64,000 bases of DNA from Brucella tritici (GCF_008932295.1 NZ_WBWA01000005.1:124001-188000); one strand, 5' to 3'; shown: positions 18,093 through 27,043, numbered from the stretch's first letter. Notes: a model not told the origin generated them from the letters alone. Program-made: numbers and translations.

Positions 18093-18932
18093 TCAGGCGA
18101 GGTCAGCTTCCAGATCATCGAGAAGCTTGCGGATATCTGCGATTTTCTGTCGCTTCGGGTCTGGCTTTGCGCCGTTCTCGACAGCCGGGCCGTTGACAAC
18201 TTGGAAGTCTGCCCGGCTTGCCCACACGAGGTATCCGGCTGGCGTCTCGATTTGGATGCTGTTGCCGTCGACAGCGATGACCTCGACGGTCGTGCCAGAA
18301 GGAAGGCTGCCGTTGGCCGCCTGTCCCTTCACGCTACTCGTCTTCGCCCCGGTCGAGGTGATGGCAATGGCTCCTACGGGGATCGGCACGAGGACCACTT
18401 CCGGGGGGGCGGACATTGCAGCCAAGACCTCAGCACGCATCTTGTTACCGACGGCGGCAGCGCCTACAACAGACGGCTCGAAGACCAGACGAGAGACGTC
18501 CCACTTGTTCTTCTGCGTAATGCCGAGATTGGCCTGCACTTCCGCATGAAACAGGATGGTCTTGTTCGTGACTGCGATCTTGTAGAAGGCAGCCAGCTCG
18601 GCGACGACCTTGATGAACGCCGCCCACTGTTCCTTCGTGATCGGATATGAGCCAGGCTTGAACGGAGACTCGACCGCACCGGCCATGGCGCACATGGAAA
18701 CGCCGATGGAATCCGTGTTGCAGTTCAGGGTGTGCGCCGCATAACCATCCTTGAGAGAGCCGGAGTTGTCGGCGATGGATGCATTGCCCTTGACGACAGT
18801 GCCATCGCCTTCAATCAGAAGGTGGTAGGCTTTCTTGTCGGTGGCGTTCGCCTTGTTCGTTCCAGCCGTCCAGTGGCAGATGATGCGTTTCATCGAGACG
18901 GCCGGCATCCATTGCGCCGATACGAGCGACAT
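18093..18932 (-). CDS. Phage endolysin: N-acetylmuramoyl-L-alanine amidase with SH3-like domain
   Basis: A 279-residue amidase_2-type endolysin that cuts the bond between MurNAc and the peptide stem. Zinc-site candidates are His20 in IICHWTAGTNKA, the His in GYAAHTLNCNT and the FHAEVQ motif. The C-terminal third (about residues 190-260) has an SH3-type fold pattern (SLPSGTTVEVIAVDGNSIQ ... GYLVWASRADFQ) for wall binding. There is no signal peptide, so release needs a holin; the membrane genes downstream fit. A hairpin and a TATAAT lie just upstream. Confidence 0.9.
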   Translation of the reverse strand: MSLVSAQWMPAVSMKRIICHWTAGTNKANATDKKAYHLLIEGDGTVVKGNASIADNSGSLKDGYAAHTLNCNTDSIGVSMCAMAGAVESPFKPGSYPITKEQWAAFIKVVAELAAFYKIAVTNKTILFHAEVQANLGITQKNKWDVSRLVFEPSVVGAAAVGNKMRAEVLAAMSAPPEVVLVPIPVGAIAITSTGAKTSSVKGQAANGSLPSGTTVEVIAVDGNSIQIETPAGYLVWASRADFQVVNGPAVENGAKPDPKRQKIADIRKLLDDLEADLA

Positions 18933-18945
18933 CTTGAAATCTCCG

Positions 18946-18993
18946 ATTATATGAAAAGGTTCCCCACCTGCTCCGGGTGGAAAGGGGAGCAGG
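18946..18993 (-). promoter_or_regulatory. Hairpin and TATAAT upstream of the lysis genes
   Basis: Read leftward, a perfect 8-bp hairpin (18986-18993 with 18967-18974, 11-base loop) is followed by TATAAT (18951-18946) and then the endolysin ribosome site. No good -35 box is seen 17 bases upstream. It may be a promoter or an mRNA-processing/attenuation site between tail and lysis genes. Confidence 0.45.
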
Positions 18994-19023
18994 CAGGGAC
19001 ACGTCAGCCCGTGAGGATGACGA

Positions 19024-19266
19024 TCAGTCCCACAGAGTCTTGAACGACTGAGCCTGTTCTTCCTGCGAGATGGTGGGGAGGACGATCCTCAGCCCGGCCG
19101 GGAGCACCGGGCCATAAGCGAAAAGACCTGGGTTGGCTTCCAGCAAAGCCTCGGTGTTCTTGCCGTGCTTGCCGTAATATTTGTAGGCAATGGCGTCGAC
19201 CACGTCGCCGTCGATGGTGATGTAGACCTTCTGGCCGGTGATGCTCGTCACAATGCGGTTCAGCAT
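19024..19266 (-). CDS. Tail protein X (LysM-like)
   Basis: An 80-residue P2 gpX-type protein. The pattern GDVVDAIAYKYYGKHG ... LLEANPGLFAYGPVLPAGLRIVLP is a LysM-like fold typical of gpX, which acts in tail assembly, possibly with the tape-measure or hub. It lies 9 bases from gene D, as in P2-like tails. Confidence 0.9.
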   Translation of the reverse strand: MLNRIVTSITGQKVYITIDGDVVDAIAYKYYGKHGKNTEALLEANPGLFAYGPVLPAGLRIVLPTISQEEQAQSFKTLWD

Positions 19267-19275
19267 TGCCGCCTC

Positions 19276-20415
19276 CTATCCGATATTGGAACCGGGATCG
19301 CCGGTCAGGCTTGGCGCACCCGCTTCGAGACCGGATCTCGGTACTGCGCCAGCAGGGTTTGTTTTCGTGGACGACGATGCAGACGAGGGGGAAGACTTGC
19401 CGGAGCTGGAGCCAGAGCCGCTATTGTCATTCGGCTTCGTGCAGGACAGCGACGTTGTGTATGCACCGCTGGCTGAGAAGTTGTGAGTGACAGATCGGAT
19501 CGACCAGATCCCGTCCACATTCGAGCGGCACCCACTGACGACAGCGTTGGCCTCCGCCTGGGCGAAAGGCTCACCGTTAATCTCGAACGTCGCATCACCA
19601 GTATCGCGGTTGAGCTTCTTCGCTTGTGCCTTGGCAGCACGTTGCGCTTCATCCTTGTCCTGATGAGGGGTGCGTATCGTGAACCGAGGCCCATCCAACC
19701 CCGTCTTCTCCTCGACCGTTTCCTTCTTGTTTTTCTTCCGGTCGTAGTAGGACGCCTCAACAGTCGAGTGTCGCGGCTCGTCCTTCTCCGTGACGGAGTA
19801 TTTCAAAAGATTGGAACCGCGCGCCACCAGAACGTCAGGGAGTCCCGTCCCGCTTGCGCTGAGACTATCGCCACGAGAGACGACAACAAGACGGCCGGAC
19901 TTGACCGTGATCGATGCATTCAGCTTGTCGCCTATACGAGTCAGGAACTCGAGCGAGTTCTCTTCGGTCTGCGCTTCGTAAGCGTTGACAGTAGCCTTGA
20001 TGTCATCCGAAATCGTGAGCGTAAGACCTATCCGTCCCGCGACGTCACTGAAAATGTCGCCGTAGGTTGCGAAGTCTTTCTTCGGATACGCCTTCGGATC
20101 TCGCTGCTTGGCAAGGGACTTAGCCGCAACCGACTTCGCCTGAATCGTGATCTGCTGAGGCCAGCCAGAGAAGACGACGGAGTCCACAGAGAACTGGCCG
20201 AAGTCCCTCATCCGGCCTTCATAACCACCGACTGGATTCAGGATCGCTCCCGTCTTCGGGGCGGTGACAGATCCGTCGACGTCTGAAATCACAATAGACA
20301 GCGTGTCCGACTTGGAGCCGACGCCGTCCGTAATCGTCATGGTCACGCCAGATCCAGCGATCCGACCTGTGATGTCCACGCCGTTGGCGCTGATCGAGAA
20401 TTTAGGAACTGGCAT
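19276..20415 (-). CDS. Tail hub protein D (contractile tail, gpD/VgrG-like)
   Basis: A 379-residue P2 gpD-type hub. The N-terminus (FSISANGVDITGRIAG...DTLSIVISDVDG) and the SLEFLTRIGDKLNASITVK segment match the phage late control D / VgrG gp27-like fold that sits at the base of the tail tube. The C-terminal 50 residues are Ser/Gly/Pro-rich and disordered. Its ATG shares one base with the stop of gene U, and X follows: the conserved U-(D)-X order. Confidence 0.9.
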   Translation of the reverse strand: MPVPKFSISANGVDITGRIAGSGVTMTITDGVGSKSDTLSIVISDVDGSVTAPKTGAILNPVGGYEGRMRDFGQFSVDSVVFSGWPQQITIQAKSVAAKSLAKQRDPKAYPKKDFATYGDIFSDVAGRIGLTLTISDDIKATVNAYEAQTEENSLEFLTRIGDKLNASITVKSGRLVVVSRGDSLSASGTGLPDVLVARGSNLLKYSVTEKDEPRHSTVEASYYDRKKNKKETVEEKTGLDGPRFTIRTPHQDKDEAQRAAKAQAKKLNRDTGDATFEINGEPFAQAEANAVVSGCRSNVDGIWSIRSVTHNFSASGAYTTSLSCTKPNDNSGSGSSSGKSSPSSASSSTKTNPAGAVPRSGLEAGAPSLTGDPGSNIG

Positions 20416-20915
20416 TAGAAACCAAGCCTCAGAGATGCGCTGAACGAACCGCTCGACCCGACGCCAAGGCTGAGCGAGATCCCGCCAGCCGACAGCGATA
20501 GCGCAGCCATGCGCGCTGCCGACTGATCGTATCTCTTCAGCTTCAAGCTGACGGTCACGGTCTGCGGCGTGCCTGCATTATCGAACGTCGTCTCTTCATT
20601 GCTGATCGACGTCGCCAGCCACATGCCGAAGATGTTCTGTCCAGCTCCATTGATGTGAACGAGATGAAGAGGGAGCTGCGCATTGACAGCCTCCCTTACG
20701 CCAGCGAGCTGACTCAGCCCCCGGCCATTGAAATGCCGGGGGTGAAAGGTTGAGCTGAGGGTTATCTCCTCAGCGCCGGGACCAAGGCGATGCAGAAGAG
20801 GAGCGGCGCCAATGATAGGCTGCTCTTCCATGCGCGGCGACAGGGACCGGCTGATCGTCTCGACCGAGTAATTCGGTACTGTGAACCGGAACGGTCCCCA
20901 TGCCATGAGCATCAT
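20415..20915 (-). CDS. Tail completion protein U
   Basis: A 166-residue P2 gpU-type protein (WGPFRFTVPNYSVETISRS, then GLSQLAGVREAVNAQLPLHLV). In P2-like phages gpU takes part in tail tube termination or assembly. Three possible ATGs lie at 20915, 20912 and 20906; the first overlaps the tape-measure stop and has GGAG upstream. The C-terminus is Ser/Gly-rich. Confidence 0.88.
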   Translation of the reverse strand: MMLMAWGPFRFTVPNYSVETISRSLSPRMEEQPIIGAAPLLHRLGPGAEEITLSSTFHPRHFNGRGLSQLAGVREAVNAQLPLHLVHINGAGQNIFGMWLATSISNEETTFDNAGTPQTVTVSLKLKRYDQSAARMAALSLSAGGISLSLGVGSSGSFSASLRLGF

Positions 20916-23725
20916 CCATCTCCGTATGAAAGATTGCCGAAGTAGGTCTGCACCGAACGAGCGAGCTTACCTTCAAGCTGAGCAAGCGCCTGTTCAACGC
21001 CTTGCTGGACTGCGGCCTTAACACTGGCAGCATCTGCACCAGCGCCGACGGTAATCCCGCCGAGGTTGATCGGAGCATGAACAGTGACTCCGCCGCCACC
21101 GATCTTGTGGTTCGGGATGATCGTCCCGTCCGCACCCGGCGCGAAGAGTTCCTGTCCCTTCTCGTTGATCTGGTAAATGCCACCCGCTTTCACGGGGCCG
21201 CCAGCCGCACGCTTGCCGTCAAGCTTCGGATCAAGTGACCCGCCCGACGGAGAAACCGCTGCAGAGCCGCCGCGTGCCACCGTGGCGAACTGACGGGCCA
21301 GACCGAGGGCTCTTTCAAGCTGGCTCGTGTCTATCGTCAGGGCACCGTTGACGGTCAGCGCCTCCTTGATCTGCTCGCCCGTGGCATGAGCTTTCGCTTC
21401 GGCCTCGGCACCTCCGGTCATCAGCACGCCGATGTATTCCCGGATTCCTTGCTGAGCAGCAATCGGCCACTGTGCGGTCTGCTGCGAGATGTCGACCTCG
21501 AGAGCTTCCTGCGGTGTGCGCTTGCGACCAAGCTGAACGTTCGACGGGTTGATGCCAGTGTGCTTTTCCACCCATGCGTCAACGCCGCTCGTCAGTCCCC
21601 ACAGGTTTCCATCTGGGTCGGTCTGGTTGAGGGCGGTAGCCGTAAGAGCACCGGCACCAAACGGACTGGCTATTGCCCGTCCGCCAAGTCTGAGGGCACC
21701 TCTCAGGAGTCCACCGCCTGCCGCCCCAGCAGCTGCGCCGCCTGCAGCAGAGCCTGCGCCACCGCCAAGGATTCGGGAGAGGATCCCTCGGCCTGCACTC
21801 ATGGCAGCGTAACCACCTGCAGCAAGGGCGAGGGCGCCCAGAGCTTCAATAACCCGGCGAGTGGTGGTGCTTAACTGAGTGAACTCAGAAGCAAGCCAGT
21901 CGACAGACTTGAGGACGCTACTGATCGGCTTTTCCCAATCGCTCACGATCTTGATGAGCGCTGTTTCCACGGCACCCGTCGCGCGGGTGTAATCACCGTA
22001 CAAGCCCTTGTTGGCGTCAACGCCCATTTGGTGTGTGATGCCTTTTGGGATATTTTCCATGACCTTTACAAGGGCGAGAAAGTCCTGGTAACGGCTTGCT
22101 AGAGTCATAGCTCGAGCGCCCTGGCGTTCTGTAAAGATTGCATTGAGCTGCGGGCCTGTCGGGCTTGCCCCGAAGATAGCTTTTAATAACGACTCAGCAT
22201 CGACGCTCTCTGCGCTGTATTTATGGAAACTTCCAAGGTCGCTTGCTACAGCCTTTTTATCTTTGGCGGACATCTTGCCAAGAACAGGATCGAGGAGATC
22301 CATAAGGCCAGAAGTAAACTCACCTCTGCTACCCCTCACCGAAACATCTTCATTGTTCTCCTCATCGAAATATGTAGCCTCTTCAAGCCATTCAGATATT
22401 TTCTGCTGAAGGTCTTTACCGACTTTAACGCCAAAGTTTTCTTTAAGCATACTTGCGATGCCCTCGACTTTGAAAGCGTCAGGCTGCTTGACGTAGTCAT
22501 CAAAGTTAATACCCATGGCGTGCATTGCCATGCGGCCTTTGTTGGTTGGGGCTGTTAATTTCGCTGATGCAGTTCGGGTGAAAACACCAGCTTCATCGCC
22601 GTAGTAACCGGCCTGCCTCAAAATAATACCAGCGGCATTGGCCGTGGTGTCCTTGAGGCCAGCATTTCTCATGGCAGCGCCACCGTAGCGGATATACTGA
22701 CGGACATCCGTGTCAGTCATGCCGCCGTTCTTAGCCATCCACACCAAGGAATCTACATATTCATTGATGGCCTTAACGTCGGTTAAAGGTATTCTTCGGA
22801 TCTGAGAAGCCGACCTGATGGTTTCTGTTGCTTCTTCCATGGTGACATTCATGGCTAAAGCATAATCGGTGATGGGCTGGATGACGTTTCTAATGGATTG
22901 AGCGTCACGGATACCGCCTTGCAAAACACCGATTTGGGCGCGAACAACATCAGCATTCGTAAACCGAGTTTCATAGCCGATCTTTTCGGCCTGCTCATTC
23001 ATGAGCTTGCTGCTGTTTTCATCAAAGACATCGTAACCAAGAGCGTCACGGTAGGCTGTCGCCTGATCGTAGGACACCGTGTCCATGAATGCATTGCGTG
23101 CCACACCGCCAGCACGGACAGCGGCATAACCACCAGCTGCACCAGCGATCGTGCCGCCTACAGAGGGGCCAGAGCGACCCGGTCGTGGCGGCTTTGCCGG
23201 AGGCTGCTTGCGGTTTTCCCGCTCCATCTCGCGCATCTTGCGGATGGTCTGGGCCAACTGATCGCGGATAGCGCGCTGAGACTGACCAATGCCGTTCTTG
23301 CTATTGATGCTAAATGATCTCAGCGATTGCTCTGCCGAACGTGCGGCGGCTCGCTGTTCCTGGAAAGCTGTCGTCGCTGCCTTGAGTGCAGAACGTGCCG
23401 ACCGCATGTCAGCATTCAGCTTCGCCGTGGGCTTGGTCACTGAAGCGAGTGCGGCTTCCAGCTCTTTAACACGGGTGCGAGCTGTCCGAAATTCGCCGAA
23501 CGCTGCCGCTGCACCGCGCCGCAGATCCTTGAAGTCGCCGACTGCTGCCGCCTTCCGGCGCAAGTAGTCGAGCTGGCTGCCGAGGTTCTTGGCCCCGGCA
23601 ACACCGTTCTTCCCGAGTTTTCCAATGGAAGACTCGAGAGCCTTGAGGGCTTCCGTTGACTTCTTGGATGGGCCGCTGACGGAATCGATCAGCTGAAGAC
23701 GAAGAGTGGCTACCCGAGATGCCAT
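20912..23725 (-). CDS. Tail tape-measure protein
   Basis: A 937-residue tape-measure protein. The N-terminal 170 residues are coiled-coil (DLRRGAAAAFGEFRTARTRV), then comes a TP901-type core (ITDYALAMNVTMEEATETI), and near residues 640-700 a Gly/Ala-rich hydrophobic stretch (AAGGAAAGAAGGGLLRGAL) that could enter the host membrane during DNA injection. The C-terminus has a short segment typical of tape measures (GGPVKAGGIYQINEKGQELF). Length sets the tail length. It follows the frameshifted chaperone gene, as expected. Confidence 0.92.
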   Translation of the reverse strand: MASRVATLRLQLIDSVSGPSKKSTEALKALESSIGKLGKNGVAGAKNLGSQLDYLRRKAAAVGDFKDLRRGAAAAFGEFRTARTRVKELEAALASVTKPTAKLNADMRSARSALKAATTAFQEQRAAARSAEQSLRSFSINSKNGIGQSQRAIRDQLAQTIRKMREMERENRKQPPAKPPRPGRSGPSVGGTIAGAAGGYAAVRAGGVARNAFMDTVSYDQATAYRDALGYDVFDENSSKLMNEQAEKIGYETRFTNADVVRAQIGVLQGGIRDAQSIRNVIQPITDYALAMNVTMEEATETIRSASQIRRIPLTDVKAINEYVDSLVWMAKNGGMTDTDVRQYIRYGGAAMRNAGLKDTTANAAGIILRQAGYYGDEAGVFTRTASAKLTAPTNKGRMAMHAMGINFDDYVKQPDAFKVEGIASMLKENFGVKVGKDLQQKISEWLEEATYFDEENNEDVSVRGSRGEFTSGLMDLLDPVLGKMSAKDKKAVASDLGSFHKYSAESVDAESLLKAIFGASPTGPQLNAIFTERQGARAMTLASRYQDFLALVKVMENIPKGITHQMGVDANKGLYGDYTRATGAVETALIKIVSDWEKPISSVLKSVDWLASEFTQLSTTTRRVIEALGALALAAGGYAAMSAGRGILSRILGGGAGSAAGGAAAGAAGGGLLRGALRLGGRAIASPFGAGALTATALNQTDPDGNLWGLTSGVDAWVEKHTGINPSNVQLGRKRTPQEALEVDISQQTAQWPIAAQQGIREYIGVLMTGGAEAEAKAHATGEQIKEALTVNGALTIDTSQLERALGLARQFATVARGGSAAVSPSGGSLDPKLDGKRAAGGPVKAGGIYQINEKGQELFAPGADGTIIPNHKIGGGGVTVHAPINLGGITVGAGADAASVKAAVQQGVEQALAQLEGKLARSVQTYFGNLSYGDG

Positions 23726-23735
23726 GACTATCCAC

Positions 23736-24301
23736 CTACATTATCTGGATAGCCTCTTCCCAAAGCCCGACGAGCTGAGGAAACGTCATTTCCAGAATGG
23801 ATTCAAACGTTACCCCGCCGCTGGTTTCACGCATCACCTTGAAGGAGATAGCCAGCCAAGCGTCTATTCTTGCGGGGATGGGGTCTCCGTAGCCTCCTCT
23901 CGGGGCAACGTTGACTGTGCGAAAAAACCTTCTTGCGCCGCCTCCACGCGGGATGCGTCGACAAAGTCGAGGCTCTCGAGGACAACGGCCGGCGCGCTCA
24001 CCCACGGCATGTCGACCTTTTCGTCGGCCCCCTTGCCATGTTCCTTCACAGCCTCAGCGCATTCCTGAAGGTAGTCTCGCCACTCCCGCATAATCGGGCG
24101 GCGGACAGTAATTTCGCTGTAGACGACGCCGTCGTACTCGACAGGGAAGTCGAGAGAGACGACCATCTCCCGTCGTCCACCGTCGCCGACAAAACGAGGA
24201 GGCTGCTTTGCGACGGCCTCCTGCAATGTCTTGGCTTCCGCATTGCGAGCTTCCACCCTCGCGAGTTCCTCTCGGCTGAGAGACTTCGTGACCTGGTTCA
24301 T
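23736..24301 (-). CDS. Tail assembly chaperone, -1 frameshift product (GT/E' type)
   Basis: Programmed -1 slippage at T TTT TTC (23927-23921) would join the first 127 residues of the E-like protein to a 61-residue extension that begins RTVNVAPRGGYGDP and ends WEEAIQIM at 23736, about 188 residues in all. The extension has no start or ribosome site of its own, lies in the -1 frame and ends just before the tape-measure gene. This is the position where lambda G/GT and P2 E/E' make their long chaperone forms, which load tape measure with tube subunits. Coordinates span both frames; the slip is inferred from sequence. Confidence 0.8.
23864..24301 (-). CDS. Tail assembly chaperone, short form (gpE/gp41-like)
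   Basis: A 145-residue zero-frame product. The ATG at 24301 has AGGAG seven bases upstream and is preferred over a GTG at 24307. Residues 38-80 (FPVEYDGVVYSEITVRRPIMREWRDYL) match the phage tail assembly (Mu gp41 / P2 gpE-like) family. Expected to coat the tape-measure protein during tail assembly. Confidence 0.85.
   Translation of the reverse strand: MNQVTKSLSREELARVEARNAEAKTLQEAVAKQPPRFVGDGGRREMVVSLDFPVEYDGVVYSEITVRRPIMREWRDYLQECAEAVKEHGKGADEKVDMPWVSAPAVVLESLDFVDASRVEAAQEGFFAQSTLPREEATETPSPQE
23921..23927 (-). promoter_or_regulatory. Ribosomal slippery heptamer T TTT TTC
   Basis: On the minus strand the codons GGT TTT TTC give T-TTT-TTC, a perfect X-XXY-YYZ heptamer in the zero frame of the chaperone gene, 57 bases before its stop and inside the overlap with the -1 frame. 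Confidence 0.82.
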
Positions 24302-24317
24302 GACCACTCTCCTGAAA

Positions 24318-24344
24318 TGAAAACGCCCGGCTTAGTAGCCGAGC
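24318..24344 (-). terminator. Intrinsic terminator between tube and chaperone genes
   Basis: Read leftward, CGCTCGGC-TACTAA-GCCGGGCG (one G-U) followed by TTTTC. The loop contains the stop codon of the tube gene. It could lower expression of the chaperone/tape-measure genes relative to sheath and tube. Confidence 0.7.
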
Positions 24345-24841
24345 GCCTGATTGAGTTCGGCGAGCTGGTTCACGCCGTTGATGATGCGTTTCGGAGGCCA
24401 CGCCTGAAGCTCGTGGACGACGTCGATGCCGGTTTCGTAACGCATGTACTTGATGCTGTTCATCACGAACTCGACGCCGCCCTTTTCACCACGCTGCCAG
24501 CGATCACGGGAGCTGCCGTTGATCTGGCCTTCGACGATGCAGACGTGCGCGTCGATCCCGCCGTCCAGCTCACGGAGCACACCGCCACGGAACGTGACGC
24601 GAGTGGTCAGGCCCGGACGGAGTGCCATGCGCTTCATGATGTCGGGATTGTGGCCAGCCATCTTCACGGTGACTTCGAGCGCTTCGATAGCCGACATCGC
24701 CTGAGAGACGCCAAGATCCATACCGCCGCCGCGATAGTCCTGAGTCATCGGACGGGGAAGGGGCAGGTCCACCTCTTCCGTGTCGATACCGAAGTCGAGG
24801 CCATCCAGGAACATGGTGAAGCCTTGCAAAATATGCCGCAT
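24332..24841 (-). CDS. Major tail tube protein (FII)
   Basis: A 169-residue P2 FII-type tube protein; it polymerises into the inner tail tube. The start MRHILQGFTMFLDG, the LEVTVKMAGHNPDIMKRM segment and the C-terminal ELQAWPPKRIINGVNQLAE (FII proteins end with a conserved I-N-G-V-N/D block) identify it. It follows the sheath by 32 bases, as in P2-like tails. Confidence 0.92.
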   Translation of the reverse strand: MRHILQGFTMFLDGLDFGIDTEEVDLPLPRPMTQDYRGGGMDLGVSQAMSAIEALEVTVKMAGHNPDIMKRMALRPGLTTRVTFRGGVLRELDGGIDAHVCIVEGQINGSSRDRWQRGEKGGVEFVMNSIKYMRYETGIDVVHELQAWPPKRIINGVNQLAELNQALGY

Positions 24842-24873
24842 GGGAATTTCTCCTTATCGCGCGGAAGGTTGTG

Positions 24874-26343
24874 TTACGCCGTCTGAAGGGCAGTGCCAGC
24901 CAGACGGGCGATTTCACGAGCGGCATTCTCGGCAAGGACCGTGTAGTAGCCGGTGTTACGCGAGAACATGAACGTGATATGCTCGATCGGAGCAGGGGCT
25001 TCAGCGTCGTAGCTGATGTAGAGGTGACCGGAGGCCCAGGTTTCCTTGGTGTTCAGGCTGGAATCCAACCACACACGACCGCCGAGCGTTGCGCCCATAG
25101 CCGCCCAACGACGCAGTGCCGAGTTCACGGTCTCCGCAATGTCGGTCAGGTTCTGGAGGCTGAACGGCTTGTCGATAAAGGCTTCCGAAGCGATCTCGAC
25201 CGAGTCGATGATCGTGTCGTGTGCACGGCGCACCGACCAGAAGTTCTTCAACGAGTCCGACGATGGCACCCGGCTGCCCCACAGCTTGAAGCCACCGCTC
25301 GGTGCACGCACGATTGCGGCAATGGCGTTCTTATTGAGGAGCTGCGATTCAGCCGCAGGGTCCGTGATCGAATGGTCGATCGGGCGGGAGATGCCGACGA
25401 TGCCTTCCACAACGTGGTTCGACGGGGAAACCCAGAAGCCTTCGCTGTAGTCAACGCGGGCTTGCAGGCCAGCCACACGGGCCGAAGCAGGTTCGTTCAC
25501 GGCCGCCGCATCCTTGAATACCTTGACCATCGGCTCGACGATCAGAAGGCGGTCGGTGTCGTAATCCAGGCGATCCTGAATGGCGGCCGAGGTGTTGGTC
25601 GCCGTGGAATCCTTGATCACGCCAGCGCGGAAGCGGTTCGCCAGAGTCAGCAGCTCGACCGTTACCGGGTTTGCTACCGTGCCAACCGTTGCCGTTGCCG
25701 TCGCGGCTTCCGTTGCGCCGCCACCGGTCAGAGTCACCGTAGGTGCGGACGTGTAGCCGAAGCCCGGCTTGGTGATGACGATCTCGTCGACAACGCCCGT
25801 CGTCGAATTGATCGTTGCAACGGCCTCAGCGCCAGTGCCAGCGCCACCGGTGATCGTCACAGTCGGGACCGAGGTATAACCCGTGCCTCCTTCCGTAACC
25901 GAGATGGTCGCGATACCATCGGTCGGACGGGACGAGGTGAAGCCCGGTGCAATCAGCAGCTTCGGTTTCAGGCCGTGCTCACTCTGCGCAGTGCGCAGTG
26001 CGTGCATGCCCTTGTAAGTCGTCGCGTTGCCGATGATGTTCGACATGGTCTCGTTGATGTTCGCGCCGGGTTCAACGCGGACAACAAGGATCGTCTGCGA
26101 AACACGAGACGCCTGATCGAAGATGCCGTCGATGGCATCCTTCAGCGTACCGGCAGCGCCGAGACCCTGGACTTCGCCATTTGCACCGTAGATCGGGACG
26201 ACGGTGTCAAGCGGCCAGAGCGCGGAATCGGCGTCAGGCGCCGTGCCAATCAGGCCGATGATACCGGTGTCGATGGTTTCGACCGGACGAGGGCCGTTGT
26301 TCTGCTCGACCGTTTCAACGCCGTGAAGATAAATGTCCGTCAT
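24874..26343 (-). CDS. Contractile tail sheath protein (FI) with an internal repeat domain
   Basis: A 489-residue sheath protein from the ATG at 26343 (GGAG upstream). The N-terminal FI core (IYLHGVETVEQNNGPRPVE, VVPIYGANGEVQGLGAAG) and the C-terminal LWGSRVPSSDSLKNFWSVRR and LNTKETWASGHLYISYDAEA blocks are typical of P2-like sheaths. Residues about 145-215 hold an insert with two similar units (GGTGYTSVPTVTITGG and PGFGYTSAPTVTLTGG), Gly/Thr-rich beta repeats absent from classic P2 FI. It is probably surface-exposed decoration on the tail. Confidence 0.92.
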   Translation of the reverse strand: MTDIYLHGVETVEQNNGPRPVETIDTGIIGLIGTAPDADSALWPLDTVVPIYGANGEVQGLGAAGTLKDAIDGIFDQASRVSQTILVVRVEPGANINETMSNIIGNATTYKGMHALRTAQSEHGLKPKLLIAPGFTSSRPTDGIATISVTEGGTGYTSVPTVTITGGAGTGAEAVATINSTTGVVDEIVITKPGFGYTSAPTVTLTGGGATEAATATATVGTVANPVTVELLTLANRFRAGVIKDSTATNTSAAIQDRLDYDTDRLLIVEPMVKVFKDAAAVNEPASARVAGLQARVDYSEGFWVSPSNHVVEGIVGISRPIDHSITDPAAESQLLNKNAIAAIVRAPSGGFKLWGSRVPSSDSLKNFWSVRRAHDTIIDSVEIASEAFIDKPFSLQNLTDIAETVNSALRRWAAMGATLGGRVWLDSSLNTKETWASGHLYISYDAEAPAPIEHITFMFSRNTGYYTVLAENAAREIARLAGTALQTA

Positions 26344-26369
26344 TGGATCTGCTCCGTGGAAATGACAAA

Positions 26370-26429
26370 GCCCGGCGCAATGGCCGGGCATGTTGCTGGA
26401 AAAAGAAAAGCCCGGCTGCTAACCGGGCT
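26370..26429 (-). terminator. Double intrinsic terminator between fibre cassette and sheath
   Basis: Read leftward, AGCCCGG-TTAGCAG-CCGGGCT runs into TTTCTTTTT (26429-26401). A second hairpin, GCCCGGC-CATTGC-GCCGGGC, follows at 26389-26370. Only 26 bases remain to the sheath start, so sheath transcription needs read-through or a promoter inside this element. Confidence 0.85.
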
Positions 26430-26455
26430 GTTCCATTCTTAATTTGCTGAGGCGG

Positions 26456-27043
26456 TCAAAGGGTCTCAAACGCGGCTTCAATCTCAGCCGCCGTTGTAAT
26501 GAGCCCGCTCTCAATGTCCTTCGCCACCTGACTCTCCTTAGCAAAGCAAGCTTGCACATGATCGCCGACAGCTTTGCCGATTGCCATCATCGTAGCGGCA
26601 TCGAGAGTTACCCAACCGCTTGCAGCTTTGAACTCAATTACCTTGTCGGGATTGTCCTGCGCATATTTATATGCGCCGGTGATCATGGATTGGCTATCGC
26701 GGGTAGTGTCAATGATCTGACCGGCGATCTCCGCTCCAGACGTTTCCTTCTGGTATCGTATGCGCTCGGCATGCAGGAGCAGGTTGCTCTTGATCTGCTC
26801 GGAGCTATACGTGGATACCAAATATGTTACCTCGACCTTGTCATTGCCGATGATCCAGTCACCCTTGCCGCGCTTGTCGATGAAGTGTGTTATAGGGTTA
26901 TAGGATGGCGGGGTATCATGCACCGGATAAACATTCAGAGACAGTAGCTCTTGGTCGCTTAACTGCTGTGCGTCGTCATTAAACCAACGGGGCTTACCTG
27001 TGACCTCGACGATCGATCCATCTTTTACATGAGCGTAAAGCAT
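26456..27043 (-). CDS. DUF4376 tail-fibre-associated protein
   Basis: A 195-residue protein. The C-terminal half (about residues 95-195) matches DUF4376 (RYQKETSGAEIAGQIIDTTR, SGWVTLDAATMMAIGKAV, DHVQACFAKE), found in phage tail-fibre or fibre-assembly proteins. The N-terminal half is a small beta domain (MLYAHVKDGSIVEVTGKPRW). Its ATG overlaps the TGA of the upstream fibre-tip gene (TGATG at 27043). It may be a fibre chaperone or attached tip. Confidence 0.78.
   Translation of the reverse strand: MLYAHVKDGSIVEVTGKPRWFNDDAQQLSDQELLSLNVYPVHDTPPSYNPITHFIDKRGKGDWIIGNDKVEVTYLVSTYSSEQIKSNLLLHAERIRYQKETSGAEIAGQIIDTTRDSQSMITGAYKYAQDNPDKVIEFKAASGWVTLDAATMMAIGKAVGDHVQACFAKESQVAKDIESGLITTAAEIEAAFETL

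Noticed and set aside
24871-26442. A 523-codon rightward open frame antisense to the sheath gene
   Set aside because: Arg/Asp-rich low-complexity product without any domain; a shadow of the sheath frame.
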